64,000 nucleotides of DNA from Pseudoalteromonas sp. H105 (GTDB taxonomy: Bacteria; Pseudomonadota; Gammaproteobacteria; Enterobacterales; Alteromonadaceae), in assembly GCF_001469215.1 (NCBI RefSeq), contig NZ_LOFH01000003.1, positions 62,001 to 126,000 on the forward strand, read 5' to 3'. Position numbers and translations under genes: made by a program. Below, piece after piece: positions 34,129-43,191 of the stretch (position 1 is the stretch's first letter; the number at the start of each line of letters is the position of its first letter). The notes under the pieces were generated by a model. That model worked only from the letters and a program-made list of their open reading frames with translations. It did no database searches and was not told the origin of the DNA.

Positions 34129-35385
34129 TTACGCTACGACCGTTTTATTCCTTCCAGAATTTTTGGCGCTGTAGAGCGCTTGATCAGCGCGACCGATAAA
34201 ACTTGTTAGATCTTCATCCCTCATTTGTGCCACACCTAGGCTAGATGTTAGCTTGATATTGTCAGGCCAGGAGGCCTCTTCAATAGTTGCTCTGATTTTT
34301 TCAGCAACGAGCACAGCGTGATTCAGTGGAGTATTTGGACACAGTAATAAAAACTCTTCACCCCCCCAGCGTGCCAGTACATCATCGGCACGACTGGTTG
34401 AATTTATTACGTGACAAAACTGCACTAAAATATCATCACCTACATTATGGCCATAGTTGTCGTTGATACGTTTGAAGTGATCAATATCAAGAAATATAAT
34501 ACTAAAATTAACTAGATCGTTACTTTCTAATTGTGAAAAATATTTTCTAAGGCCAGTTCGATTTAATGCTGAAGTGAGTGGATCACTGGTGGCTTTATTT
34601 TCCCACTCCAGTTTTTGTTTGGTGGCTACTTCAAAGTGAGTATTCACAGTACTAAAACGATTAATAAAATAACCAGCTGCTAAGCTCCATAACGCAATTA
34701 AGGTGAGTAGTAGCGTTTCTGTTTTAAAGTACTTTCCTTTTATTTCAATTCGCTCAAGGGTAAATTGATAATGCCCTTCTTGCACTAATCCCCCGGTTGT
34801 TATAGCAATAGTATAAATATTTGAAAAATCGGTGCCGCCATATTCTAGGCTTAAATCATGGGTGCTATTCCACCATGTTGGCACATAAAAATTATTAAAG
34901 TTGATCCATGTGGGGTATGGCACATGTTTTTCTGAAAACTCTAGCGTATTGTATTTAAGACTATTAATAACACCATCAACCGAGTAGGCATCATTAAAGT
35001 TATGCAATTCAACCCGAGTGCCGGGTTGATCCGGGTGATTATGCTTTATCCATAAGCCTATTTTTTCGTAACTCGATAAATCAACACCTTGCTGTGAGGC
35101 GTTGTTACTCAAATTCCTAATATCAATGACTAACTCACAATATGGCCATGCAAAAGCTTCTTTGATTACGTGACACGAAAAGGCTAAACCTTGTTCTGTT
35201 TGAGTAAATTTAGCAATTGAAGAGCCGTTAAAAGGCCTATCATCACGGGCGATTATGGTTTGTTCTTCATTAAGATCGATGAATAAGGTTTTCTCCAATC
35301 CTATAAACTGTAGAGTAAGTATAAGTACAGTAAAAATGACCAACAACAGCCCGGCTAATACTTCCTTATGTTTAGCAATGCTCAT
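34129..35385 (-). CDS. Diguanylate cyclase with periplasmic sensory domain
   Basis: A 418-residue membrane protein. TM1 at about 10-30, a periplasmic beta-rich domain at about 40-215 (SYEKIGLWIKHNHPDQPGTRVELHNF-type segment resembles a carbohydrate-binding beta-sandwich), TM2 at about 228-248, and a GGDEF domain at 265-418. The active-site loop is RWGGEEFLLL, with IIFLDIDHFKRINDNYGHNVGD and the late SLGVAQ region intact. It should therefore make cyclic di-GMP. An RxxD inhibitory site is not clearly present. It converges on the AraC gene and is divergent from the TPR gene. Confidence 0.92.
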   Translation of the reverse strand: MSIAKHKEVLAGLLLVIFTVLILTLQFIGLEKTLFIDLNEEQTIIARDDRPFNGSSIAKFTQTEQGLAFSCHVIKEAFAWPYCELVIDIRNLSNNASQQGVDLSSYEKIGLWIKHNHPDQPGTRVELHNFNDAYSVDGVINSLKYNTLEFSEKHVPYPTWINFNNFYVPTWWNSTHDLSLEYGGTDFSNIYTIAITTGGLVQEGHYQFTLERIEIKGKYFKTETLLLTLIALWSLAAGYFINRFSTVNTHFEVATKQKLEWENKATSDPLTSALNRTGLRKYFSQLESNDLVNFSIIFLDIDHFKRINDNYGHNVGDDILVQFCHVINSTSRADDVLARWGGEEFLLLCPNTPLNHAVLVAEKIRATIEEASWPDNIKLTSSLGVAQMRDEDLTSFIGRADQALYSAKNSGRNKTVVA

Positions 35386-35700
35386 TTGTAGTTAGCTTCT
35401 TAATGACTGATAGCCATAATTTAATTAAGTGACGAGGGTATTATTTAAAGTAATACATTATTCTTAATTAAACAACAAAGTATAGTTAACTCATTTGCTT
35501 GAGAGTTACTTTTTACCTAATAGGTTTACGTTATAGGTGGCTAACGACTGCATTGACCTCATGGGGAGTGTCATTCATCGTTTTTAATAAAGTCTTTATT
35601 GCAGCTGGTGACTTTTGTCATTGAGTATTGGTGACAAATGACCCTCAATTATTTGTTTGATTTCATCAATAATTACCTTTCACTTAAACGGAGAAACGAC

Positions 35701-36393
35701 ATGAAAACAATGATGAGAGTATGCGGTATTGCATTAACAATTTTAGCAAGTACAAACACCTTTGCAGGACAGTATGAAATTGATCAAATAGAGCGTGCAG
35801 CAGGCCAGTTAGATATGATTGAGTTGAAAATTATTGCTGAACAAGTTCAAGGGTACGATCAAGCATTGGCTTATTATCGCCTAGCATTAAGCTCGAATTT
35901 GTCGGGTGAATCTGACCCAGCAATAAAGTGGAATGATAAAGCAATTTCATTGCTTGAAGCCCTTGAAGAGGCTCAACCAAATGATGCAGAGATAAAAGCA
36001 TTACTAGCTCAAGTTTACGGCTATAAAATAGCGCTTCAGCCAATGAAAGGTATGTTTTATGGATCAAAATCAAATGCAATGCTGGCTGATGCCGAAGCGT
36101 TATCGCCTAATAATCCGCGTGCGCATTTAGTAAAGGGTATCGCTAAACTTAATTCGCCGGCTATCTTCGGTGGTAGTCTTTCCGAGGCAGCAGAAGCATT
36201 TAATAAGGCTATTTTGGCTTATGAGTCTGACGTAAATTCCAATTATCATTGGGGCTTTGCTGAAGCATACACATGGCGTGGGCTTGTAAAAATGCAGTCA
36301 GGGGAATTAGCACAAGCAAAAGAAGATTGGCAGCTAGCGCTTAACATTAATCCTGATTACGGTTGGGCGAAAACACTACTCAGTCAGCACTAA
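35701..36393 (+). CDS. Exported tetratricopeptide-repeat protein
   Basis: The start at 35701 follows GGAGAAACGAC and gives the signal peptide MKTMMRVCGIALTILASTNTFA. The mature 207 residues are helical with TPR-like units, for example LAYYRLALSSNLSG, AIKWNDKAISLLEAL, EAFNKAILAYESD and AQAKEDWQLALNINPDYGWA. The central GMFYGSKSNAMLADAEALSPNNPRAHLVKGIAKLNSP part (described by its ends) resembles a group of exported proteins of unknown function. It is monocistronic, ending at a strong terminator. Confidence 0.75.
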   Translation: MKTMMRVCGIALTILASTNTFAGQYEIDQIERAAGQLDMIELKIIAEQVQGYDQALAYYRLALSSNLSGESDPAIKWNDKAISLLEALEEAQPNDAEIKALLAQVYGYKIALQPMKGMFYGSKSNAMLADAEALSPNNPRAHLVKGIAKLNSPAIFGGSLSEAAEAFNKAILAYESDVNSNYHWGFAEAYTWRGLVKMQSGELAQAKEDWQLALNINPDYGWAKTLLSQH

Positions 36394-36408
36394 TATTCTT
36401 TATTTTAT

Positions 36409-36436
36409 AAGGTCACTTAGCGTTTTAAGTGACCTT
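36409..36436. terminator. Terminator after the TPR gene
   Basis: AAGGTCACTT (36409-36418) and AAGTGACCTT (36427-36436) form a perfect 10-bp stem with an 8-base loop. It lies 16 bases after the TPR stop codon and before the convergent HEAT-repeat gene, so it may serve both directions. Confidence 0.8.
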
Positions 36437-36504
36437 AGTCGTTATGATTTATTAAAAGTGTTTAATAAGCAATTGATTATATGCTTTTAAAATGCTCACT
36501 TTTA

Positions 36505-38181
36505 TTAGCTTTTATCAGGCAGATTTTTTGGTTTTGCATGTAAAAACTCGACGATAGCTGTAAAATTGCGCTTAGATTTTTCATTTTTTAGCGCCTGTCT
36601 TAATGTCTGTTTTATACCTGTGTTATTTTGTTGCTTAGCAAGTGCATTTATTGAAGCATAGCGCACTTGTGCATCAGTATTATTCACTGCCAAATTTAAC
36701 ACTGCATCACTAGTTTTTGGTTGCATTTGATAATTACCTAATGCAGAAACCATGGCTTTCGTGTTGCGCCCTGAGTGACGATTAAAGTGTTGTTCAAGAT
36801 TACTATAGGCGCTTTGTGTTTGTATCATCCCTAAAGCACGTATAGAGGCTTTTTCTATGCGCGGGTTGCTGTCATTTAGATAACTGTCAATTAACGCCAC
36901 GTGCTCTTCATTTCGGCTGTTACCTAACGCGGTGATTAAGTCAGCTTTTTTATCGTCATTTTCACTTAATGTGATGTGTTCTACTATTGCATTGCTTAGT
37001 TGTTGAGAATGTTCGGAATTTTGCCGATTATTAAGCAAAATACCCAAAGTCATATAAAAACTGGAGCTTACTTCGGAGTCTTGACTTAAAAAACCATTAT
37101 TTAAAATGCTCAGTAGCGTATCGGTGGCTTGTTGTGACAGTACATTAGTTCCTTGGGTTAGTGCACGAAGTGCTCTGAACTGTATTTGCGGCTGTTTTTC
37201 AGTGTTTTGTAATAAGTTGCTCAGTAATGTTTGACTAGCTGCTGTATCGAGTTGCCCTAAAGCATTAAAAAGTCGCATTTGGGCTTTATCAGTGATCATT
37301 TTTGTTAAAATAACATCGCGAAGTGCGCCAATGACTGCATTATATTTTTTTAGCAAAATAGCCAACGTGTGCGCATCTATTTGAGTGATGTCTTGCTGAG
37401 TAATAAAGGCGAGAAGTTCTTTTCGAAGGCGCTCCTTTTCAGCTTGAGTTAGGGGGATTTGGTTACTCTGCCACAGTAAAACATCGTTAGGCATGGTAAA
37501 TAGAGTGGTCTTAAATGGGTGCGCCAGTTTATTTATTTTAAATTGTTGATTCGATACAAACGTTAGGTCCTGGCCAACCATTCTTAATTTTTCATTGCCT
37601 TGCCTATCATTTAAAAAACATGTTGATGGTGTTATTTCGTGCTCTGAGTAAAGTACGTCAATGTGAGAAAAGATAGCCAGCTTTTGTGTGTTCTTTTGCT
37701 GATAATTTTTTTTTGAAAACAGCAATACAGGTTTGTCAGCCGTTACCTTTTGTTGATAAACCGCTGTGTACTCGCCGAGAGTATCATGTTCACTTTCTAG
37801 CTCTGACAGCGTTTTTTGATACTGTAAATAATAGGCAAGGCCCTTTAACTGATCTTGCAATTGACTGTCTGTTTCATCGGCAAAGTAAAATTGAGAGATT
37901 AAGCCATTTTCATCAAGCTTAAAAGCAAATGGGCGCTCATAATTAGGCAGTGGCATTGACCACCAGTTTTTTGCTGCGCCTTTATTAACGGCAGATACAG
38001 AAAGTTTACCTTCAATTTTTATATCGCTGCGTTGTGCAGGCTGATTGAGTTTACTGTAGTTAAAGTGTGTTGAGGATTCCACCTCGAACTTAAATTGTGG
38101 CTGGCAGGTGGCAAACGTATTAATGCTAAACAGCGCCAATAAAGGCGCTGTTTGTAATAATAATCGATGTAATGAGATCAC
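36505..38181 (-). CDS. HEAT-repeat protein with vitellogenin-like N-terminal domain
   Basis: A 558-residue exported protein that starts with GTG overlapping the stop of the upstream lipoprotein gene (GTGA), so it is translationally coupled. Signal peptide to about residue 25. Residues 28-230 form a beta-rich domain whose spacing of motifs (SDIKIEGKLSVSAV, PFAFKLDENGLISQFYF, LKGLAYYLQYQ, LGEYTAVYQQK) recalls the N-sheet of vitellogenin/large lipid-transfer proteins. Residues about 245-550 are helical pairs with HEAT-type units (IEKASIRALGMIQTQSAYSN, AQVRYASINALAKQ), also like the helical arch of those proteins. The resemblance is judged by eye and its role is unknown. Confidence 0.65.
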   Translation of the reverse strand: MISLHRLLLQTAPLLALFSINTFATCQPQFKFEVESSTHFNYSKLNQPAQRSDIKIEGKLSVSAVNKGAAKNWWSMPLPNYERPFAFKLDENGLISQFYFADETDSQLQDQLKGLAYYLQYQKTLSELESEHDTLGEYTAVYQQKVTADKPVLLFSKKNYQQKNTQKLAIFSHIDVLYSEHEITPSTCFLNDRQGNEKLRMVGQDLTFVSNQQFKINKLAHPFKTTLFTMPNDVLLWQSNQIPLTQAEKERLRKELLAFITQQDITQIDAHTLAILLKKYNAVIGALRDVILTKMITDKAQMRLFNALGQLDTAASQTLLSNLLQNTEKQPQIQFRALRALTQGTNVLSQQATDTLLSILNNGFLSQDSEVSSSFYMTLGILLNNRQNSEHSQQLSNAIVEHITLSENDDKKADLITALGNSRNEEHVALIDSYLNDSNPRIEKASIRALGMIQTQSAYSNLEQHFNRHSGRNTKAMVSALGNYQMQPKTSDAVLNLAVNNTDAQVRYASINALAKQQNNTGIKQTLRQALKNEKSKRNFTAIVEFLHAKPKNLPDKS

Positions 38182-40004
38182 AGTTCGATTTCGTCCTCTT
38201 TAGAATACAAAGTCCACGATTTGTTATATACGCTATTAGTTTGGTATAACCATAAGTCGTAATTTGTGGTTTTCTTGCCGCAAGGGTAAGGAATAAAAAA
38301 CTTTTTACACCATTTAATCCCAACGGTTTGAGCATATAAGCCAAACTTACCTGAAATGACATCTAAGTCATTTTTAAGATCAATACCATAATAGATATGT
38401 GGTCTATCATTATCAGAACTGGCTAAGGCAAAGCCTGCATTAGACTCTAAAGAGAAAGTGTTATCTATCAAGGTTAGGATCGCTTGTACGGCAGCAGACA
38501 CAAGACCTAAATTTATTCCGCCACGCCCGAATGCACCAAAGTCGACATGAAATAAGTCTCCTTCTGCATACAGTTCTGCGTTATAACCAACGGTGAGTTC
38601 AAAACCAAGACTGCCATTGACCCCGGCCTCTACGTTCATAGGAATAGGGCCAATTGTAAAGCGTGCTTGAGCCAGTATCTTCTCTTCTTCCCATGATTTT
38701 TCCCATGATTTTTCATATTTAGCGACGTATTGCTCATCTTCAAAAACAACATTGTTGAAGATAATCATTTGCGAAGCGTAGCCGGTATTGTTGCCGCTTA
38801 CATAAGCACTGCCATCATAAGCAATACTAAAGAGTGTATTCTTAGCATTGAAGAAATAGGCTTCCACGGCTCCTTCGCCCACTATTCGGCCACCAATATC
38901 GCCAATAGGTACGATAAAAAGCTCACCATTTAAGTCTACACCCACGCTAAATTTAGAGTTATTGCCGTAAAATTTATTGAACGTGCTTTCTAATTTAACA
39001 TTGGCTAAACCCAATGTGGCCTGTGGTTGATACTTTGCAATACTTTGTGTTTCTTCCTCCTCACTCGCAGAGAAAAAATACAATGGGATGGCGGTCTCGG
39101 CAATGTTATTTTCAAGGATAGTTTCAGTATTTTGTGATAAGTCAGTTAGTGTAAAACGCACTTGCAACGCTTGCTCTTGTTCGGGATCGTAATCATTGTA
39201 AATGCGCTGGATTAATTCATCTTCAAGAGCAATATCAAAACCTATGTGCTCGTCATGAAGTCCAGCAGTGAAGTTGTGCTCAATGACATCTTGGTAGGTT
39301 TGGTTTTGTGCGTTCCAGAAATGAGTCGTTTCCCAGTTGCCGCCAATTAGTACTTCAGCTTTTATTTCTGTTGGGCCCAGATCAATGCCTTCGTAATCCG
39401 CTCCTAAATACCCAACCAAGTCTGAGTGATGATGACTGGTACCATTGTTTTTTTCAGGGATATCAAGTATTAATGCTTGTTGACCAAACTGGGCACTCGT
39501 TAGCTTATAGTCGTGAGATTCTAGAACACGTACCATGACGTCGGCGAATGGGAAGTTACCGTTAGCAAAAGGCTCATGGTCGACCGAAGGATGATTATCT
39601 GTTTCTATATCTTCCGCATGATTATCGTGTGGATCAATTTGAGCGATGATATGGTAGTGGCCGCCAATTAATGTGTTGGGTATTGTTATTGTGGTTTCAA
39701 GGTTATGCACACCTTCAGAAAGTTGGCTTAATTCTAATGCACCAACCTTGTGTACTTCTTCAATTTCGACTTCTGTTTCGCTTTGATTTTTTAGTTCTTG
39801 CGCATGAATAAGGTAAAAATGCACATCAACATCAATATTTTTAAAACCCATTATTTCAACGTCATAATACGTTTTAACAGATTGGTTCGGCTCTAACGTG
39901 CCTAAAGGACCGGTAGCTATTTTATTGATTGTAATGTTGGTTGGTATTTGTTCAGGTTCATCACGCTCGCAGCCTGTTAACATGAAAAGCATGAAACTTA
40001 TCAT
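38178..40004 (-). CDS. Large beta-rich lipoprotein partnered with the HEAT-repeat protein
   Basis: A 608-residue protein beginning MISFMLFMLTGCERDEPEQI, with lipobox LTGC. The ATG lacks a positive n-region and a Shine-Dalgarno; the frame continues upstream through an LLRRFTPFL reading, so a CTG start at about 40031 is possible. Residues about 25-145 look like a CARDB-type beta-sandwich, followed by a second beta domain (about 150-300). A C-terminal half (about 325-590) is rich in alternating strands with Gly and aromatics (GEGAVEAYFFN, DFGAFGRGGINLG). The short CKKFFIPYPCGKK loop suggests a disulfide. No known family is recognised. Confidence 0.65.
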   Translation of the reverse strand: MISFMLFMLTGCERDEPEQIPTNITINKIATGPLGTLEPNQSVKTYYDVEIMGFKNIDVDVHFYLIHAQELKNQSETEVEIEEVHKVGALELSQLSEGVHNLETTITIPNTLIGGHYHIIAQIDPHDNHAEDIETDNHPSVDHEPFANGNFPFADVMVRVLESHDYKLTSAQFGQQALILDIPEKNNGTSHHHSDLVGYLGADYEGIDLGPTEIKAEVLIGGNWETTHFWNAQNQTYQDVIEHNFTAGLHDEHIGFDIALEDELIQRIYNDYDPEQEQALQVRFTLTDLSQNTETILENNIAETAIPLYFFSASEEEETQSIAKYQPQATLGLANVKLESTFNKFYGNNSKFSVGVDLNGELFIVPIGDIGGRIVGEGAVEAYFFNAKNTLFSIAYDGSAYVSGNNTGYASQMIIFNNVVFEDEQYVAKYEKSWEKSWEEEKILAQARFTIGPIPMNVEAGVNGSLGFELTVGYNAELYAEGDLFHVDFGAFGRGGINLGLVSAAVQAILTLIDNTFSLESNAGFALASSDNDRPHIYYGIDLKNDLDVISGKFGLYAQTVGIKWCKKFFIPYPCGKKTTNYDLWLYQTNSVYNKSWTLYSKEDEIEL

Positions 40005-40209
40005 TAGGAAGGGCGTAAAGCGACGCAGTAGTAATTCTATGTCCGATTTTCATCCACATTTAATGTAATACTGTCATTATAAATAAAACTTTTTGTTTAC
40101 GCAAAGTTTACATTTGTGATATTTAAAAAATATGTAAAGATCGCTAAAGCATCGAATGCAGTACAATGAAATATGCAATGTATTAGGTTATTTGGCGAAG
40201 GAGGTTTTA

Positions 40210-41238
40210 TTGGATTCACTGACACAAATCGTGCTCGGTAGTGGTGTTGCTTATGCAGCCCTTGGTAATAAGCTCGGGCGTAAATCATTATTAATAGGTG
40301 CTGCATTTGGTACGTTACCTGACTTAGATGTGCTGGTTAACTTTGGCGGCGATATCGAAAACTTTGTGTATCACCGCAGCTTTAGTCACTCCTTTTTAAT
40401 ACAGTGGTTAGTTAGTCCTATTTTTGCATGGTTACTCCTAAGGATGAATTGGGCTAAATGTGTGTCGATGAAGCGCTGGACTGTGGCTTTATTTTTAGTC
40501 CTAAGTACTCACTCATTATTGGATAGTTTTACTGTTTATGGCACTCAGTTATTGTGGCCGTTGTCGACGCACCCTTATGGCATATCCAGTGTATTTATCA
40601 TTGATCCCGCGTATACATTACCGCTTTTATTATCGTTCATTTTATTGTGTTTCTTGCGTGTTAATCCCTATGCAAAGCAAGTAAATACCACTGCACTTGT
40701 TCTGAGTTCTGCGTATTTAACTTGGAGCGTGGCCGCTAAATGGCTCATAGACGATAGAGTTCATCAAGCATTGGTGTCGCAGAATATTGTGTTTGAACAG
40801 TACGAAAGTACTCCAAGCCCGTTAAATACTTTACTTTGGCGCTCGGTGGCAGTAACGCAAAAGGGGCATTATGAGATATATACATCTTTGTTTGATACAC
40901 CAGAGCAAATTAATATGCAGTTTTATCCCACTGAAAATGCATTGCTTTCACAGTTTGATGATGTAAAACAGGTTGAATTATTAAAGCGTTTTACCAAAGG
41001 GCTTTATGGTGTTTATAGGCAAGATGAGCGCGTGATTATGAGTGATTTAAGAATGGGAATTGAAGGCTATTATGTGTTTTCATTTGTCGTGGCAGAGCAA
41101 AAAAATCAACAGTTAATTGCAGGGCAATACGAGAAGCTGACTAATCGTTTACCGCTTAATAAACTAGGGAGTATTTTTGCTCGAATTACGGACCCGTCTG
41201 TTGATTTAGCATTGACTGACAGAACAGTTCCTCAGTAG
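40210..41238 (+). CDS. YdjM/YbcI-like inner-membrane metal-dependent hydrolase (DUF457)
   Basis: The start is a TTG at 40210, directed by a strong AAGGAGG 5-6 bases upstream; the product then begins MDSLTQIVLGSGV, the standard opening of the family. About 342 residues. The conserved GTLPDLDVL, YHRSFSHSFLIQW and THSLLDSFTVYGTQLLWP motifs, rich in His and Asp and placed at membrane edges, are those of DUF457 membrane proteins. Five hydrophobic segments fill the first 190 residues; the last 150 are a soluble domain. Biochemical activity of the family is not well established. Confidence 0.88.
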   Translation: MDSLTQIVLGSGVAYAALGNKLGRKSLLIGAAFGTLPDLDVLVNFGGDIENFVYHRSFSHSFLIQWLVSPIFAWLLLRMNWAKCVSMKRWTVALFLVLSTHSLLDSFTVYGTQLLWPLSTHPYGISSVFIIDPAYTLPLLLSFILLCFLRVNPYAKQVNTTALVLSSAYLTWSVAAKWLIDDRVHQALVSQNIVFEQYESTPSPLNTLLWRSVAVTQKGHYEIYTSLFDTPEQINMQFYPTENALLSQFDDVKQVELLKRFTKGLYGVYRQDERVIMSDLRMGIEGYYVFSFVVAEQKNQQLIAGQYEKLTNRLPLNKLGSIFARITDPSVDLALTDRTVPQ

Positions 41239-41277
41239 TTCATCAATCGTATTGAGATACTGGCAATCAGGCCTGAT

Positions 41278-41586
41278 TTAATCATCGGGTCCTTTGAGGG
41301 TAAATACCAAATGCTTGCGCATATCTTTTAAGATCACACCTTTTTTCAACATGGCGCCACTGAGACGTTTTTGCCACTTTAAAATGTCAGGCTCGGCAGC
41401 AGCTAGCGCTTGTTCATCTTCAAACTGAAAGCACATAAGTAATGAACCCGGGAATAAGTGATATTCCACATCAAACCAGCATTGCAGCATACCCGGTATA
41501 TCAGCACGCCCTTTCGCTTCTATTTTATCAGCAACATCAAGTACAAGGGCTTGTTGTTTCAATTGTACTTTCGATAGTTTTTTCAT
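41278..41586 (-). CDS. Hypothetical protein, 102 residues
   Basis: A small soluble protein with basic N-terminal helix (MKKLSKVQLKQQALVLDVADKI), a central aromatic stretch (MLQCWFDVEYHLFPGSLLMCFQF) and a basic C-terminal part (RLSGAMLKKGVILKDMRKHL). I do not recognise the family. It converges on the YdjM-like gene with 40 bases between. The ORF is unbroken and its composition is protein-like, so it is probably real. Confidence 0.55.
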   Translation of the reverse strand: MKKLSKVQLKQQALVLDVADKIEAKGRADIPGMLQCWFDVEYHLFPGSLLMCFQFEDEQALAAAEPDILKWQKRLSGAMLKKGVILKDMRKHLVFTLKGPDD

Positions 41587-41854
41587 GGTGGTAGTCCAGT
41601 TATTGGGCTAAAAATACAGTCAGGGTAGTTCATTATACGCAAGCTTATAGGACGCCAACAACCAGAGAACGTCTTTTGCTTAGAAACGTTTGTTCAAAGG
41701 TAATAGGTGTCACATTAAACTCAGTATTATTAAGGTTTTTGGCTTAGTGTAACCAAAAAACGGTCTGATTTTTTAACTTTTCGGAACATTAAATTTACTT
41801 AATTAAATTCATTAACTAAGCTCATAACAGACTTAAAAACCATCAGTTTATTTA

Positions 41855-42097
41855 AGGAAGCGATATGCGGATTATTTTATTTTTTCTGTTATTGTCGCTT
41901 TATTTGACAATACAGGTGTTGTCGGGTTTTTAACTGAGGATGCAGAAGGCGCTATCGTTGGGGTACTATCAAACGGTAATGCTCGAGAAGATAAAGTATT
42001 TGCTTACACTATTACTGATGGGGCTACGTCGACTCAAATTGTGCCTGAGGAAAGACCCATTGATACGTTTTACCCTGGCCTGACAGAAATAAACTAG
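41855..42097 (+). pseudogene. Probable gene fragment, unknown family
   Basis: Within the 740-base gap at 41587-42326 a plus-strand frame stays open for 80 codons, ending at the TAG at 42095. It reads plausibly as protein (FIFSVIVALFDNTGVVGFLT, then EDKVFAYTITDGATSTQIVP), but has no start in frame. In an alternative frame an ATG at 41864 gives a hydrophobic leader (MRIILFFLLLSLYL) that stops after 22 codons. A one-base frameshift could have separated signal peptide and body of a small exported protein. No family recognised. Confidence 0.4.
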
Positions 42098-42160
42098 TTT
42101 AAAAATGATTGTTTACTGTTATTAGGTCAAGCAATCAAAGGCTTAATTATAAACTAGTCA

Positions 42161-42195
42161 AAAAAGCCCTAAAAACTATGTTTTTAGGGCTTTTT
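42161..42195 (+). terminator. Strong terminator
   Basis: AAAAAGCCCTAAAAA (42161-42175) and TTTTTAGGGCTTTTT (42181-42195) make a perfect 15-bp stem with a 5-base loop and T-rich tail. It lies 64 bases after the fragment at 41855-42097, supporting the idea that a gene was once transcribed there. Confidence 0.85.
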
Positions 42196-42326
42196 ATTTT
42201 TACGTTGATGTGAATATAACAGGCAGAGAATTAAAATCTTCTTGCCAATTTAAAGGCAAGCAGCGAGCTGTAAGCTATAGTTAACAAAGGATTCATTTTT
42301 AATTACCAATTCATCAGTAGGGATTT

Positions 42327-42983
42327 ATGGCAAAATATTGGTTGTTGTTTGTATTAATAATATGTCCGATTGCTTTAGCTGAACAAGGTAAGTTTAAAGT
42401 TACGGTGTATGCATACCACCTACAGCCACCTTTAATCATTGATATTGGCGGTCAATCTGGTTTGTATTTTGACTTAGTTAATCATCTAAATCGTTTAAGT
42501 AACGAGTATGAGTTTAGCTTAGTGTATGTGCCAAGAAAACGCATTGAAGTTATGTTAGAGCGTAACGAGATGAATGGTATTTTATTGGGGGTAAACCCTA
42601 AGTGGTTTAAAGATAAATCAGAACAAAAATACCTTTGGACGAGTAAAGTGTTTGAAGACCGTGATGAGGTTGTTTCTTTACAAAGTGCTCCTTTTGAGTA
42701 TAAATCACCCAACTCGTTAAAGGGAAAAATAGTGGGAGGGGTTCGAGGCTTTTATTATGCTGGTATAAACGAAGCAGTAGCTGAGGGCCAGGTGAATCGA
42801 ATTGACACTGTTGACGAGGAAGCCTTGTTGGCGATGTTAACTAAGCAGCGGATCGATGCGGCGATTATTGGGCGAACTATGTTCGAGTATTACCTGTCTG
42901 ACTCTGTTAAGGAGGCTGTATTTCACTTATCAGCCCAGCCACACGATGAATACCATCGACGAATATTAGTGCCTAAAGAGTAG
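42327..42983 (+). CDS. Periplasmic solute-binding-like protein (SBP_bac_3 type)
   Basis: A 218-residue exported protein with signal peptide MAKYWLLFVLIICPIALA. The mature part follows the type-3 solute-binding pattern: VTVYAYHLQPPLIID, the YFDLVNHLNRLS segment, FSLVYVPRKRIEVML, GRIVGGVRGFYYAG-like hinge (KIVGGVRGFYYAGI) and the second-lobe EALLAMLTKQRIDAAIIGR. AGGGAT precedes the start. No transporter genes are adjacent. It differs clearly from the similar-class protein at 10365. The ligand is unknown. Confidence 0.72.
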   Translation: MAKYWLLFVLIICPIALAEQGKFKVTVYAYHLQPPLIIDIGGQSGLYFDLVNHLNRLSNEYEFSLVYVPRKRIEVMLERNEMNGILLGVNPKWFKDKSEQKYLWTSKVFEDRDEVVSLQSAPFEYKSPNSLKGKIVGGVRGFYYAGINEAVAEGQVNRIDTVDEEALLAMLTKQRIDAAIIGRTMFEYYLSDSVKEAVFHLSAQPHDEYHRRILVPKE

Positions 42984-43191
42984 ACTACACTATTTATACA
43001 TCTGCAAAACTTAGTAACCAAGCTTGATAATGACTGTCAGTGGCAGCAAAAAATAATGCGTTATCAATGATTAAAATACATCAACCACACTTTACTAATA
43101 AGGTTTTGCTTCTAGAGCGTAAAATGCGGCAAATTAAGGTGTGACGATTTTTTCATAGCCATAGCCTACAGTGAATGCTATGGCGCAATTT

